Source: Blastomyces gilchristii SLH14081 (taxonomy: Eukaryota; Ascomycota; Eurotiomycetes; Onygenales; Ajellomycetaceae). From it: 64,000 bases of DNA. A program made the translations under genes and the position numbers. The stretch covers positions 166,039-230,038 of the forward strand of contig NW_003101681.1 of the NCBI RefSeq assembly GCF_000003855.2. Direction: 5' to 3'. The notes beneath the pieces are model-generated. The model did no database searches. It saw only the letters and a list, made by a program, of their open reading frames with translations, and was not told the origin of the DNA. Within the stretch, counting starts at the first letter, position 1. Each line of letters begins with the position of its first letter. This document shows positions 45,660 through 58,341 of this stretch, in pieces.

Positions 45660-48600
45660 AATTGATAACCATGTCTAATAATAATATGAGAGAACTCTTG
45701 AACACAAGTATAGAAGTAATATCATAGTGACTTTAAGTAATATTGAAATTACAACAGTAATAAATAGCTGATATGTATACAACTTAATAATATCAATATA
45801 AAGAGATTTAATAATTATCATAATAAGAAACTCAGACAATTTCAATATCTACAGAATTAAATACAAAAGCACTGAAAGAACACTTAAATACTCTTATATA
45901 TTTCAATACTTCTGATCTCACTCTCTACTTATCATGAAGAATGAAAATGCTTATGAAACTGAGTGTAGATGAAGATACTATTGATGCACTAATTAATCAA
46001 GATTAATATATCAATGAACAATTGAAGAATTATATGAAACAGAAGTTTCATTTATGAATGAAAGTATGTGAATCAGCATTATAAACATCTGATAATATTA
46101 TCAAATATCTTAATATTCTGTTCTGAGACACTGTCATGTAATAGAAAGTATTAGATTGATTACAGAGTATCTGACAGAGAAACACTTCTCTTATAATATT
46201 CATCTCTGACTTCAACATTAAAATTCTAGAAGCAGGAGATTAATCTTGAGAGAATTAAATAAAGATTAATATGCTTAAGAAGATATTAACTTTCAAACTC
46301 TTATAAACTCTTATAAGTATAGATGAAGATCAGACTTATAAAGACTTCTGCACACAGCTTCAGATATTGAATGATTATCTTATCAAGCTCAAGAGTATAC
46401 AGAACAGTGATAGAAGATATTACATCTCAGTAACTTATACACCTGCACTGAAGAATAACAATGATATAGATATCATGAATTGAGTAGACTCAAATGTCTA
46501 TATATAAACAAGAGTCTTCACTATCTGAACAGGCTTCTGAGTTTCTGATATCACTTCTGAAGAAGTCATTAATCAATATTAACAAGAAGTGTGCATTAAC
46601 TGTAATCAATCAGAGTATATTGTTTTCAACTGCTGATTAATCTATATATCTTCTTAATTAAGAGAAAGATCAGTGTCTTCTCATTTAAAAGATAAATCAG
46701 TGTCTGTTCACATCAATCACATTGCAGTGAAGAAAGATTCAGAAGATAATTACAAGAATATCTCAGTGAAACAGAGAAAAGATTAGCTTCTGTTCAAATT
46801 TATAAACAAAAGCTTAAAGAGATCAGATAATAATAATTTAAAGAGAAAATAACAATGAATACAATTCTTATATCTACTGTGATTAATAATATGTATAATA
46901 TGAAAGCCATGATAGACAGCAGTCTATATTACTATATAATGATAAAATCTTCAGTTATAAGATATTATAATCTTCAGTGTATCTCTTTATTAAAATCCTG
47001 ACTTCTCACAGAATTTGATGATCTGAAGAATGTTTGTACTCATTATATAATGAAACTAAACATAGATGTGAGAGAATATTAATGTAAAGATGTTTATGCA
47101 TATGAAGTTGATAATCTTAACTATAATTTTATATTAGAACTTATCTAACTATCTGAATAAGATATCTTACTGAATGCTTAAAATAGAAGCTTGATATTCT
47201 CTAATGATGACAGGATTCACAAAGACAATATTCACAAGACTATGAATCTTATACAGATCTCTGTCAATGCTTATAAAATACTCTGAAAAAGAAGTTATTA
47301 TCAAAATCACTGACAGAGTTATCAACAAGTTCATTGATAGCAGAATCATATATCAATCTATTTCATCAGTCTAGTCAATATCAAAAAGACTCTAGAAAAG
47401 TTATCTCATATTATAATAACAGATTCTTATACAAAACTCTCTCAATAATATCATGAATATCTAGATATCTTTTAATAAGATAATATTATAAACATACTCT
47501 TCTTATAAGATTCTGAAGTGAATCACAGTATCAAGTTAGAGAAAAAGAATGATAAGAACTCTGAACTGTCATGAGACTCTTTTTATAACATGTCTCAAGA
47601 TAAACTTCTTCTTCTTCAAAAGATACTCAATGATCTGTTGAATAAAGAATTCATATATATTAGTAACTCTTTCACTGCAGCCTCTATTCTCTTTGTAAAG
47701 AAATCAGATGAAGAACTCTGATTCTGTGTGAATTATCAAGAATTGAACAGATTAATAAAGAAAGATCATTATTCTTTATCTCTTATCAATAAAACTCTAG
47801 CTCACATTGCATAAGCTCAATGATTTACAAAGTTAGATATTATCACTGCATTTCATAAGATTCATATCACTGAAGAAGATGAGTGACTTACAGCATTCTG
47901 AATATAATATAATCTCTTTGAATGAGTAGTCACATTTTTTGAACTAATCAATGCTCTCAGTACATTTCAGAAGTATATTAACTAAACATTTCAAGACTTT
48001 CTTAATAAATTTGTATCTGCTTATCTAGATGATATTCTCATCTTCATCAATGAATTCAGAAAGAAATATCAAGAGTATGTATAAAGAATACTACAATAAC
48101 TATGAGAAGTGAAACTATCAATTGATATTAATAAGTGTGATTTCAAAGTCAAGAGTACTAAATACTTAGATTTCATTATAGAAGCTGATAAGAGAATCTG
48201 AATAAATTCTGAGAAGATCTCTACTATTCTTGAATGAAAGACTCTGTACACTATGAAAGATATATAAAGCTTCATCAGATTTGCTAACTTCTATCAGTGA
48301 TTTGTACAAAACTTCTCAGATATTATGAGATTACTTACAGAACTCACTAAGAAAGACACAGTATTTCAATGATCAGCAGATGTCAAAGCTGTATTTATAT
48401 AGATAAAGAAGATGTTTATTAATATCTCTCTACTGATAATATTCAATTCTGATTATAAGACAGTTGTTGAAGCTGATTCCTCTAACTATATAATAGAGAG
48501 AGTGATATTATAATATGATAATAAAGATATTCTATAATCATGTGTCTTCATATCTAAGAAACTGAGTCTCACTGAATGCAATTATAAGATCTATGATAAG

Positions 48601-50465
48601 AAACTTCTTACAATTATATACTGTTTAGAAGAATGAGACTCTGAACTTCAAAGTATCTCTGAATTTGAGATAGTCATAGATTATAAGAATCTTAAATACT
48701 TCATAACTACTTATAAACTCACTGAATGACAGATGCAATGATCTGAGTTTTTAAGTTACTTTTATTTTATAATATACTACTGTTCTGACAGTCAGAACTC
48801 AATGACAGATGCTCTCTTATAATGAGAGTAAGATATATCATTCAATATAACAGATACTCACTGAATAAACTGAGAGCATCAGCTCTTGAATCTGAAGATA
48901 CTAGTTAATCAAGATAAAACAACTTATAACACTATATATACTTCTTCAATTAGAACACTCTCTCTTCAAACTGACACTGATACTGACACTGATATCTTGA
49001 CTTCTTCTGAACCTATACTGAATGAATTATGACATATAACAGCTTAAACTGATGAACTTCTTCAAGCACTTATCAAAGCAGTATATTAAGAAGTACTCTG
49101 ATTTCTCTCAGAACTATATATAAGAACTGACATCTCAGAATACTTAATTAATGATAATAACACTCTACAGTTCTGTGAGTGATGTTGAGTTCTCTACTCT
49201 GAACTCTTACACACTCAGATAATATAAGAGATACATAATTCATATATAACTGATCATTCAGATTATGAATAACTATATTAAATAATCTCTCAAGAATTCT
49301 ACTGATCTGAGATATTAAACAGCATCAGATATTTTATCTGAAACTGTAACTATTATTTCTTTATCATCTTATGAAAGAACTGTAGAAAAGACCTGCTGAA
49401 ATCACTTAATATCTCTAATAGAATCTGATGAGATATAATAATTGACTTCACTATTAATCTCTCTGAGAGTAAGAGCTGTAGAAATATTCTGATCATTATA
49501 AACTAATTAAGCAAGAGTGTTATATTAAAACTCTGTGATAAGATGAATACTGAATAAGTCACTGAAGCTTTTCTAAGAAGCTCATTCTATCAGATATATG
49601 AATTACTAAGATCTATAATATCAGATCAGAGCTGTTAATTTGTAAGTACTCTCTGAACAAGAATCTGTTAAGTTCTCAAGATTATACACTGTCTGTTAAC
49701 TGTCTATCACTCTGAGATCAATAATGCATCAGAATGAACAATTCAGACTGTAAAGAACTATTTCTGTAAGTTCTGTAATCACTTATAAAATGATTGACAT
49801 AATCTGCTTCTACATGCAGAGGTCACTATCAATGAATAAGATATCATTTCAACAGATATAAGCCTGTTCTTTCTTACACATAGTTATCACATAAAGATGT
49901 TGAATCTTCTAGAGATTACACAGTTCATATCAGATCTCTGCAGTCTGATTCAGATTGCTAACAATATAGTAATGAAACTCTGAGATACTTATAATTGAGC
50001 AGAGATCTTCATGACAACTGTAAAACAAGATTAAGAGAATTAAATCAATATTCACTGAGACTCTGCTGAACAATATAAGATAAAAGATCTAGTATGATTG
50101 AATCTTAAGAATATACAAATCACACATTCATCTCATACACTAGATGACTGTCATGTCAAGTATAAAGTGATAGAAGTTCTAGATAGTCATAACTACTGTC
50201 TTGACACATCATCAGAGATTTGTAATATCTTTTATATAAGCTTGCTTCACTGCACTATCACTGATCTGTTTTCTTCTTAACTAACTTCTGACTGACAACT
50301 GCCAGAGATTATAGAAGAAGATAATGAGCTTGAGTGAGAGATTGAAGATATTCTTAATAAGAGATCATACAGCTGTGATTAACAATATCTTGTGAAATAA
50401 GTCAGCTATGATTAACTGATCTGAACTCTGAGTTTCATATTATCTGAAACAGCAGTTCTTGATCA
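45660..50465 (+). pseudogene. Gypsy-2 (plus) gag-pol, decayed
   Basis: Landmarks: gag from about 45,660 (SNNNMRELLNTSIEVIS; later YFNTSDLTLYLS); CCHC knuckle near 46,595-46,640 (CINCNQSEYIVFNC, His to Tyr); protease near 46,860-47,060; RT about 47,560-48,100 (FCVNYQELNRLIKKDHYSL, then AYLDDILIF with both Asp intact near 48,024-48,050); RNase H about 48,380-48,760; integrase about 49,000-50,000 (IISDQS region near 49,620); chromodomain remnant about 50,325-50,430 (NELEWEIEDILNKRSYS, QYLVK). W-to-TGA and Q-to-TAA stops occur throughout. Confidence 0.82.
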
Positions 50466-50496
50466 ATGAAAACTGCTTCTGAAAAGAAGGAACTAA

Positions 50497-50810
50497 TGTG
50501 ACAGACTGTGCCTGATCAATTATATAGACTATTCTGTACACTTCATAGATTTCTTCTGTCTCATTCCTGATCACTGATTCTCAGCTGCTATGAATATGTA
50601 TGTTTCAATCACTGATCCTCGGCCGCTATGAACACGCGTATATTCTTCCGCCCTGAAGCATCACCACATACATCACCATATACACATATAAATATTCACT
50701 TTGATTGCTGATTCTCGCACTTTCTCTTTCTTTTCTTCTCTAATGTTTTTCTCTTTGTTATATAAGACCTATCAATATTATACTGATCTATTCGGCGTAG
50801 GCCTCTTACA
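50497..50810 (+). repeat. Gypsy-2 (plus) 3' LTR
   Basis: 314 bp, same length as the 5' LTR but with its first 100 bases more heavily mutated (tgtgacagactgtgcctgat against tgtggcgggctgcgcccgat). A CG-rich patch persists at about 50,615-50,660. Confidence 0.9.
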
Positions 50811-50815
50811 TTGAG

Positions 50816-51515
50816 CTTAGTAAGATGATCATTCATTGTCTGAAGCTGTGTGCAGAAGCCTTCATAAGTCTGGTCTTTATCTACACTTATAAGAGCTTGT
50901 AAGAGTTTGAAAGTTAATGTCTTCTTGAGCATGCTAATCTTCATTTAATTCTTTCAAGATTAATCACCTGCTTCTAGAATCTTGATATTGAAGTCAGAGA
51001 TGAATGTTGTAAGAGAAATATTTCTCTGTCAGATACTCTGTAGTCAAGCTAATACTTTCTATTGTATGACAGTATCTTGAAACAGAATATCAAGATGTTT
51101 CATGATATTATCAGATGTTCACAATGCTGATTTACATGCTTTCATTCATGAATGAAACTTCTGTTTCACATGATCTTTCAATCATTCATTGATATATCAA
51201 TCTTGATTAGTTAATAAACTGATGGCATCTTCATCTACACTCAGTTTTATAAGCATTTTCATCCTTCATGATGAGTAGAGAGTGAGATTGAAGGTATTGA
51301 AATATATGAAAGCATCTAAGCATTCTTTCAGCACTTTTGTATTCAATTCTGTAGATATTGAAATTGTATGAGTTAGTTGTTAAATCTCTTTGTATTGATG
51401 TTGTTGAGTTATATGCATATCAGCTATTTATTATTATTGTAGTTTCAACATTGCTCAGAGTCACTGTGACACTGTATCTATGCTTGTATTCAGAAGTTCT
51501 CTCATATTATTGTTA
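50816..51515 (-). pseudogene. Gypsy-2 (minus) gag
   Basis: Minus-strand gag remnant matching 45,700-46,400 of the plus copy. The best open piece is 50,696-50,944, whose gag part (KISMLKKTLTFKLLQALIS ... YEGFCTQLQTMNDHLTKLN) runs to the insertion point of the plus element at about 50,815; beyond that the frame reads LTR. Confidence 0.7.
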
Positions 51516-51523
51516 GACATGAT

Positions 51524-52029
51524 TAGACTGGCTGTCAGAATTATAAATTTCACATTTGATTTCATTTGATCTGATCTCATACATTTCTTGATGTAAATCC
51601 CGCTGGGACTGGCTATCAAAAAAACATGTAAAGTGACTATATATCAGATCTTAAAATGAAACCATGACTTGAAAAAAATGAGAAAGTGATCTCATTTGAT
51701 CTTATTTAGTTTCATTCTTGATATAAAGTTACTATTTTTAGACATTTTAAGGTTTTTTTTAGACTATTTTTAATTTTTTAAAAAGTAACACTTTTTGATA
51801 ACACTCAAATGAGATTTAAAGTCATTTAAAGCAATAAAAATAATTTAAATTGAGAAGTGAAAATCATGATCTCATTTGAAAAATGTGACAAGAGTAGACA
51901 GTAAGTCTCACTGAGACAGTATGAGACTACTATCTAATGTTAAAACTGTGTAATGAGAGCAGTTAAATTGATAATAAGACTATCAAAAAATCTAGTTCTG
52001 ATCTCAGACACGGTCACACAGTCAGTCTA
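51524..52029 (+). mobile_element. 506-bp non-autonomous hAT element, copy 4
   Basis: Perfect 8-bp duplication gacatgat (51,516-51,523 and 52,030-52,037); inserted in Gypsy-2 gag. Same ends and length as the other copies. Confidence 0.93.
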
Positions 52030-52259
52030 GACATGATTATATTGTTTATTAAATGTGTAATATCTGTGAAATTTGAAGAAGTGTAATCATATGAATATTT
52101 CATACATCTGAGTGTCAGAACTCTCAGATCTTTCACTGACATTCTCTTTGTAGAATTTTATTACAGAGTCAGAGTGACTGATGAGCAGCTTTTATCTGAA
52201 GACTTAGTGTCTGCTTAACTGTTTCTCTATTTCTTATGTGTTGTTACATGTTCAGATAT

Positions 52260-52330
52260 CTCTTGATAAATAATTGTTTCTAATAAGAAGATAATGCATG
52301 AATAATCATTTTCTAATAAGAAGATAATGA
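52260..52330. repeat. Direct repeat in Gypsy-2 leader
   Basis: The motif ttctaataagaagataatg occurs twice about 36 bp apart just inside the 5' LTR of the minus Gypsy-2. The plus copy has only one matching unit near 45,415-45,440. Confidence 0.7.
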
Positions 52331-52342
52331 ATGTTTTTATAG

Positions 52343-52651
52343 TGTAAGAGGTCTACACTGAATAGATCAGTATAATATTGATAGGTCTTATATAACAAAG
52401 ATAAAAACATTAGAGAAGAAAAGAAAGAGAAAGTGTGAGAATCAGTGATTGAGGTGGATATTTATACATGTATGTGATGGTGTACACAGTGGAGCTTCGG
52501 GGTGGGAGAATATACGCGCGTTCGTAGCGGCTGAGGATCGGTGATTGAGAATGGCCGAGAATCAGAGCGTACGCGTTTGAGAATGAAGTGGTTGGGATCT
52601 GTGGAGTGTAACGGAATAGTCTATATGATTGATCGGGCGCAGCCCGCCACA
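52343..52651 (-). repeat. Gypsy-2 (minus) 5' LTR
   Basis: 309 bp, plus strand tgtaagaggtc to cccgccaca. About 52,495-52,650 is CG-rich and nearly unmutated, in contrast with its partner at 33,196-33,504, where the same bases are changed by C-to-T/G-to-A. Confidence 0.9.
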
Positions 52652-52656
52652 GTGTG

Positions 52657-55600
52657 AAAGATAAAGAAGAGAAAGAAATGAAGAATTAATAATTCTTATA
52701 TCTTCAAGTTCATATTATAATTATAATATATACTCTGACTGAGAAGATATCAGTGAGATGTCTACTTGACTTCGGAATGAATATAACCTCCATATTCTAT
52801 TCCATTTCTTAAATAGAGAGTTGAAAGAAGATAGATCTGTCAGATCATATGAAATTTATCAATAAAATAAAATATCACTGTTTTAATATAATTTAAGCAA
52901 AGTATGTAATTACAGACTCAGAAGAAATCTTTAAGAAGAGTAGTCTGTTTCTTCATACTGTTAATATTATAGATGAGAATATTATTCTAGATCTTCTATA
53001 ATTGAGAGAAAACAATTCTCTTATTAACTGAGTCACTTAGATATAACAGTACTGTCTCACTAATAAAGAGACAGTAATAGAGAAATCTGAAGAGTTTCAT
53101 TAAAAGAATCTTGAGAAAAAGATAGAGTTAATATACTATGTAGTAGATGACTGAGACTTAAAGATAGATAAAGAAGTCATTATTCTCACTGTAAGATTAG
53201 CAGCAGTATTCATTATTAAAGACAGATAAATATAATATCTCTTTATAGATTATAAGAATATCTTTTTAGAAAGAGAAGTAGCAAAGTTTTCTGATATCAA
53301 GATATAATATAAGATTTATCTTGAAGACAGTGTAATAGCACTGTATAAGTCTCTTTATAACTTATTTATAAAGGAATTGAATATTCTGCACAAATATCTT
53401 GAGAAAGCATAATTAAAAAACTGAATATACTTATCAAAGAGTTCAGCAGAGACATCTATACTCTTTATACTTAAGAAGAATAGTAGATTACATTAATGTA
53501 TAGACTACAGAGATCTTAATAAAATAATAGTTAAGAATTACTATTCATTATTATTAATTAACAAGATAATCAATCAATTATCTGAAGTAAAGATATTCTC
53601 AAAGATTGATATACAGAATATCTATCATAGAATCAGAGTTAATAAAGATAATATTTAAAAAACAGTTTTTTATATCAAGTACAGTAATTTTGAATATCTT
53701 GTTTTATCTTTTAATCTTTATAATACTTCAGTTATCTTTCAGATTTATATAAATGAGACACTGCAGAGTCTTGTTAACATCTTCTATATAGTATACTTAA
53801 ATAACATTCTAATCTTCTCAAAAATGAAGAAAGAATATAATACTTATATTTAAGAAGTATTGAGTCACTTGAGACAGTATTAACTCTATACAAATACTGA
53901 AAAATACTCATTCTACATGCAGAAGATTGATTTCTTAGATTATATTATTAAGATAAACAGCATTTCAATGAATAGAAGTCAGATCTCTGCTATTAAGAAC
54001 TGGTCAGCACTGTAGATATACTGTGAGATATAGATATTTCTAAAATTTATAAACTTCTACAGACAATTCATCTATATATATTTATATATTACTATTTCTC
54101 TTATAGATCTGTTAAAGAGTAGTATGAAAGATAGAAAAATAAGACTGTTTATTCTCACTTAAGACATTATACAGATATTTTTAGAATTGAAACAAGCTTT
54201 TACAGATATTATAATACTGAATCACTTTAACTCTGACTTACTCAGTCAGTGTGAGACTAATATATCTAAGAATAGAGTCTGTGAAATCTTTTCACAGTTG
54301 ACACTGAAGACCTTTCAATATTAAAAGAATCAGAGAATAATCATTTCTGAGAATACAGATAATAAAATATCTGTGAAAGAAGACTTTTTCACAGAGTCTA
54401 TAAGATACTGTGAATAGAGATTAGTGATCTTCTTCTTCAAGAAGTTATCACTTATACAGAGAAGATATAATACTCATGATTAAGAGATATTAGTAATTAT
54501 TAAATTCTTTAAAATCTGATAATATTATCTTCAGAGTAGTAAGTACTCAGTGTAAGTTCTCACTGATTATATAAATCTGTATTACTTCTTGACAATAAAG
54601 AGCTTGACAGAATATCAAGTCAGATGACTGAAGCTGCTTTCAGAGTATAATTTCTATATCTGATATTATTCAAATCAGCTTAATCTTACTAAGACACTGT
54701 TTAAACAGTCTGATTATAATATCATTAATATAAAGAAGAATTCTATAAAAGAATCTCTGTCATCACTGCAGAAGAAGCTGACTGTAGAGAATTAAAATTC
54801 TCTGAAGCTTAAGAACAGCATTAGTAAGACAGCTGTATGACTCAGTATAGAAGATAAAAGAAAATCTGAGTCTCTGCAGAGAATTAACAGAGAAGATTAT
54901 AAGCTTCTCATATTATATCTTACTATTATTGAATTGATAAAGAATGAAATAATCTACAATCTTTCAATTCAACTACTTTTGAAATTTATTAATAAGTTAT
55001 AGAAGAAGAATATCTCTACTATAGCTTAAATTCATAAATTAAAGAAGAAAGAATTCAGTTTAAACTTAAAAGAGACAGACTCTAAGCAGAGCAGTGTCAC
55101 TAAGAAATCAAGTTACTGATAACTAGAAGAATGTGAACTTCTACTACTAAATGATTCAGTTTTTATCTCTTATGGTAGAGCAGTGTGCTAGAAGTTATTA
55201 AGAATTTATCATAATAGTCTTTATACAGAGCACTTCAGATTAGAGAAGACTGAGAAGCTTCTAAAATATAAATATATTTGAGATACACTTCAGACAGATA
55301 TTAAAGAGTATATTAAGACTTACAATATCTATCAAAGAATAAAGATTCTGTGATATAAGTAATATAGTAAGTTGATGTCACTGTCTATTTTAAAGAGCTC
55401 ATGATAGAATCTATCAATGAACTTCATAGTTAATCTGTCAAAGTTGACAAGAGTTAAAGAATATAACTCAATTTTAGTCATTATTAACTGTTTCATGAAG
55501 ATGATAAAATATATCTTTATTTATAAAAAGATTAAAGCTTCTGAATTAACTGATCTGTTTTTAGATATCATCATTTATAATTACAGTGCTCTGAAATCAT

Positions 55601-56500
55601 TGATAATAGATTAAGAATCTCTCTTCATCAGTAAATACTGATCAGCTTTTTACTATTATCTTATAATAAGATGCCTTCTCAGTATTACATTTTATCTGCA
55701 GATAGATAATCAGACTGAATATCAGAATCAGATATTAGAACAGCATCTTCAAGTATTCTATTTATATTATCAGAATAATTAACTTAAATATCTTCTAATC
55801 ACTGAATTTGTATATAATAATATAAAGAATATAATCTTAAAAGTATCTTCTTTCTATACTTATTATGAATATAATTCTTTATTACTCAGTGACATTGTGA
55901 ACAACATTTCAAAGAAAGAGATAGATAGTCAGAATATTAAACAGATACAGAGAACAGAGTATTTCTCAGTATTAGAAGTGAAAGTGAGATTGAAACTTTT
56001 AAATAAAATTTATAAGAAGACAGTGAAAAGTATTCATTATACTTAGAAGTAGTAGATAGAATACTATAATTAAAAACATCTTTTAATAAAGTTTTTAATA
56101 GAGAATCAAGTACTACTTTCAGTAAAGAATATCAAGATAATAAGATTATATAAGAAGCTCAGTGAGTAGTGACTAGAATCTTTCTTAGTAATAAGAGTGA
56201 TAAATAAGTAGATATATAAGTTAAAATTACTCTCAGAATTGAAATCAATTTATTCTATTTTTCACATTTTCTATTTAAAGCTTTATAAGTAATATTCTGA
56301 GATAGAGCTGTCTCAGCTGAATAATATTAAGATTGAGAGTGATACTGAATATCTTATAAAGAAAATATTGAATAAGTGAATATATTACAGTAAGCTTTAA
56401 TATCTTATTAAATGAGAAGATTATTCATTATCAGAGAATTCATGAAAACTGCTTGAGTATTTGAAAAATACTGAGAAAGAGATTGTAAGCTATGAGATAG
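52657..56500 (+). pseudogene. Gypsy-1 pol with chromodomain, decayed
   Basis: Order on the plus strand: protease remnant near 52,745-52,810 (VRCLLDFGMNITSI); RT about 53,330-54,000 (CIDYRDLNKIIVKNYYSL, then VYLNNILIFSKM near 53,795-53,830, where YLDDILIF is expected); RNase H about 54,150-54,650; integrase with H2C2-type start near 55,190-55,340, then VNLSKLTRVKEYNSILVIIN at 55,423-55,482; chromodomain about 56,335-56,490 (DTEYLIKKILNK, stop, IYYSKL, then YLIK .. EDYSLSENS .. KLLEYLKN). Both RT catalytic Asp appear as Asn. Stops throughout. Confidence 0.82.
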
Positions 56501-58341
56501 TTAATAGAGACTGCTCTGTTATATATCAGAGATATTGAGTAAGAAATACTACTTAAGACTTCTTATTTTTCTCAAAGAATTTTTTAGAGATAATCTTATA
56601 ATAATAAGTCAGTGTCTTATAAACTCTGTAGTACTCTTCTTCTATTTTCTTTCAAAGAATTTTTAGAAGTTTAATGAGACTACATAAGTGTAAAATTCCT
56701 GAAGTGATTAATAAGAAAAGAAAGAGATATTTAAAATTAATAAAGATTAATATTATTAATCTATGAACTGCTGCTATTTTAATAAGAGCTACAGCTTACT
56801 AAAAAAGTAAAAAGAAGAATTAGAGTCTACTTATTAATAATTACATTCTTATCAAACTCATTCTTCACTGTTAAAGTCTTCAGCACTAATATCTTTATCT
56901 GTTAAGAAGTTAGTACTGCAGTACTGCAGAGAAGCATGCTATAGAAGAGTATAAGAGATACTTAAAGTATTAATTTATTAATTTATAAAGCATCTCAGTT
57001 ATTCATTTCAATTGAAGTGAGATTCTCTTCAATCAGTGATTAATCTCTGTGATACTTTTAATAACAGTACTGACTAATCTCTTCTTAAGATCAGTCATTC
57101 TGAGATGTTTTTTCATCTTGAAGATTTATACTTTCATCTTCTTTTATAGATGAGTAAGAGAGATCTCTTCAGTCTTAATAGAATTTATTAACACTTGAAG
57201 CTCTGAGACTCTTACTCTGTACTACTTGAGTATCTGAGCTTCTTATCAGAGCTGATACAATATCTTTCTATGAGATAATACTTACAGAGAGACAGAAGTC
57301 ATTATTACAGATATAATAAAAATAATAAGAGTGAGAGAAGAAGTAAATATATAAGATCTCTCTCTTCTTCAGCTGCTTAGCATAGTATAGACATATAATA
57401 GTGCTAGTCAGAGACTGTACTGAAGCCTTCTCACAGAGAGAAGATAAAGAAATTATAAAATTCTACAGACTTAACTCAGCAGTATTCTAAGCAGAGCTCA
57501 GATATACTATGAGAGAGAAACTACAGATTAAGCTTATTGAAGTCACTGTTTCTGAAATTAAGCTCTCTCTGAGATTCTCTCTGAATGACTACACAGAGTC
57601 ATACATCACTATATTGATTGAGAAGAGAGGCAGTGTTGCAATGATGACAGAGAGAGTAGAAAATGAACTGAATGCAGATAAATCAGTCAGTAGAAGAGAT
57701 AACATCTCACTGCAAGGTATAGCTACTATCATCACAGCTGTAAGAGATATAGAAGAAGAAGAAGATATGATAATAAGAGCAGTACTTCTACAGCTTATTG
57801 ACATTATCATCTCTGTCTTCAACCTGACTTTCTTGATAGTTATGAAGACTGTAGCTGCATTATGAAGATATTTACTCACTAGAAAATATCAGAATAAGCT
57901 CTTTATTATCTTCTAAGAATAATACTCTTATACACTCACTGTTGCAATTGAGAGAGAAAGAAGAAAAATATATCATAGAAGAAGAGAAATCTTTTCAAAA
58001 AATTCTGTTACTACTGTTAACTTTATTTCTAAAGTATATTACTTTTGTAGAGAATTTTATATAAAGAACAGAATATAATAAGAGATCTGTAAGTCACTTA
58101 TTAACTATATTTTTCACATTTCAAATTAATATATAAGAAACTCACTTATCATATATTTGATTTAAATGAAGATGAAAAAAGAAAGATCTATACAGTTAGC
58201 AGAAAAACTCATCTATTTCTTTATATTATATACAGCACACATGCTGTTAAATCAGTTAATAATCATTACTATATAATAAAGATAATTTCTAATTCAGTAA
58301 TCTTAGAAGTATTGAAACTATACTCTTAAAGAAGAGAGTAT
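56501..58341 (+). other. Gypsy-1 region downstream of chromodomain
   Basis: About 1.8 kb between the chromodomain and the 3' LTR. It contains a 118-codon open frame (57,509-57,865) with a 96-codon open frame on the opposite strand (57,589-57,879); neither has a domain I recognise. A purine-rich stretch just before the LTR (aaagaagagag, 58,328-58,338) is a plausible polypurine tract. Confidence 0.5.

Larger units (their letters stand above)
45088..50810 (+). mobile_element. Gypsy-2 chromovirus, second copy (plus)
   Basis: 314-bp LTRs at 45,088-45,401 and 50,497-50,810; target duplication ttaag (45,083-45,087) and ttgag (50,811-50,815), one G/A difference. It belongs to the same family as the element it is inserted into, in opposite orientation. 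Length is 5.7 kb. Interior order: gag, CCHC knuckle, protease, RT, RNase H, integrase, chromodomain. Confidence 0.9.
33196..52651 (-). mobile_element. Gypsy-2 chromovirus (minus) inserted in Gypsy-1
   Basis: 309-bp LTRs at 33,196-33,504 and 52,343-52,651, flanked by a perfect 5-bp duplication gtgtg (33,191-33,195 and 52,652-52,656). On the minus strand the 5' LTR is at 52,343-52,651. The interior reads, right to left, gag (50,816-52,342, with a hAT element in it), protease/gag end (43,983-45,087) and pol (33,700-36,450). It is interrupted by the LINE (36,451-43,969) and by an inverted copy of the same family (45,088-50,810). Confidence 0.88.
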
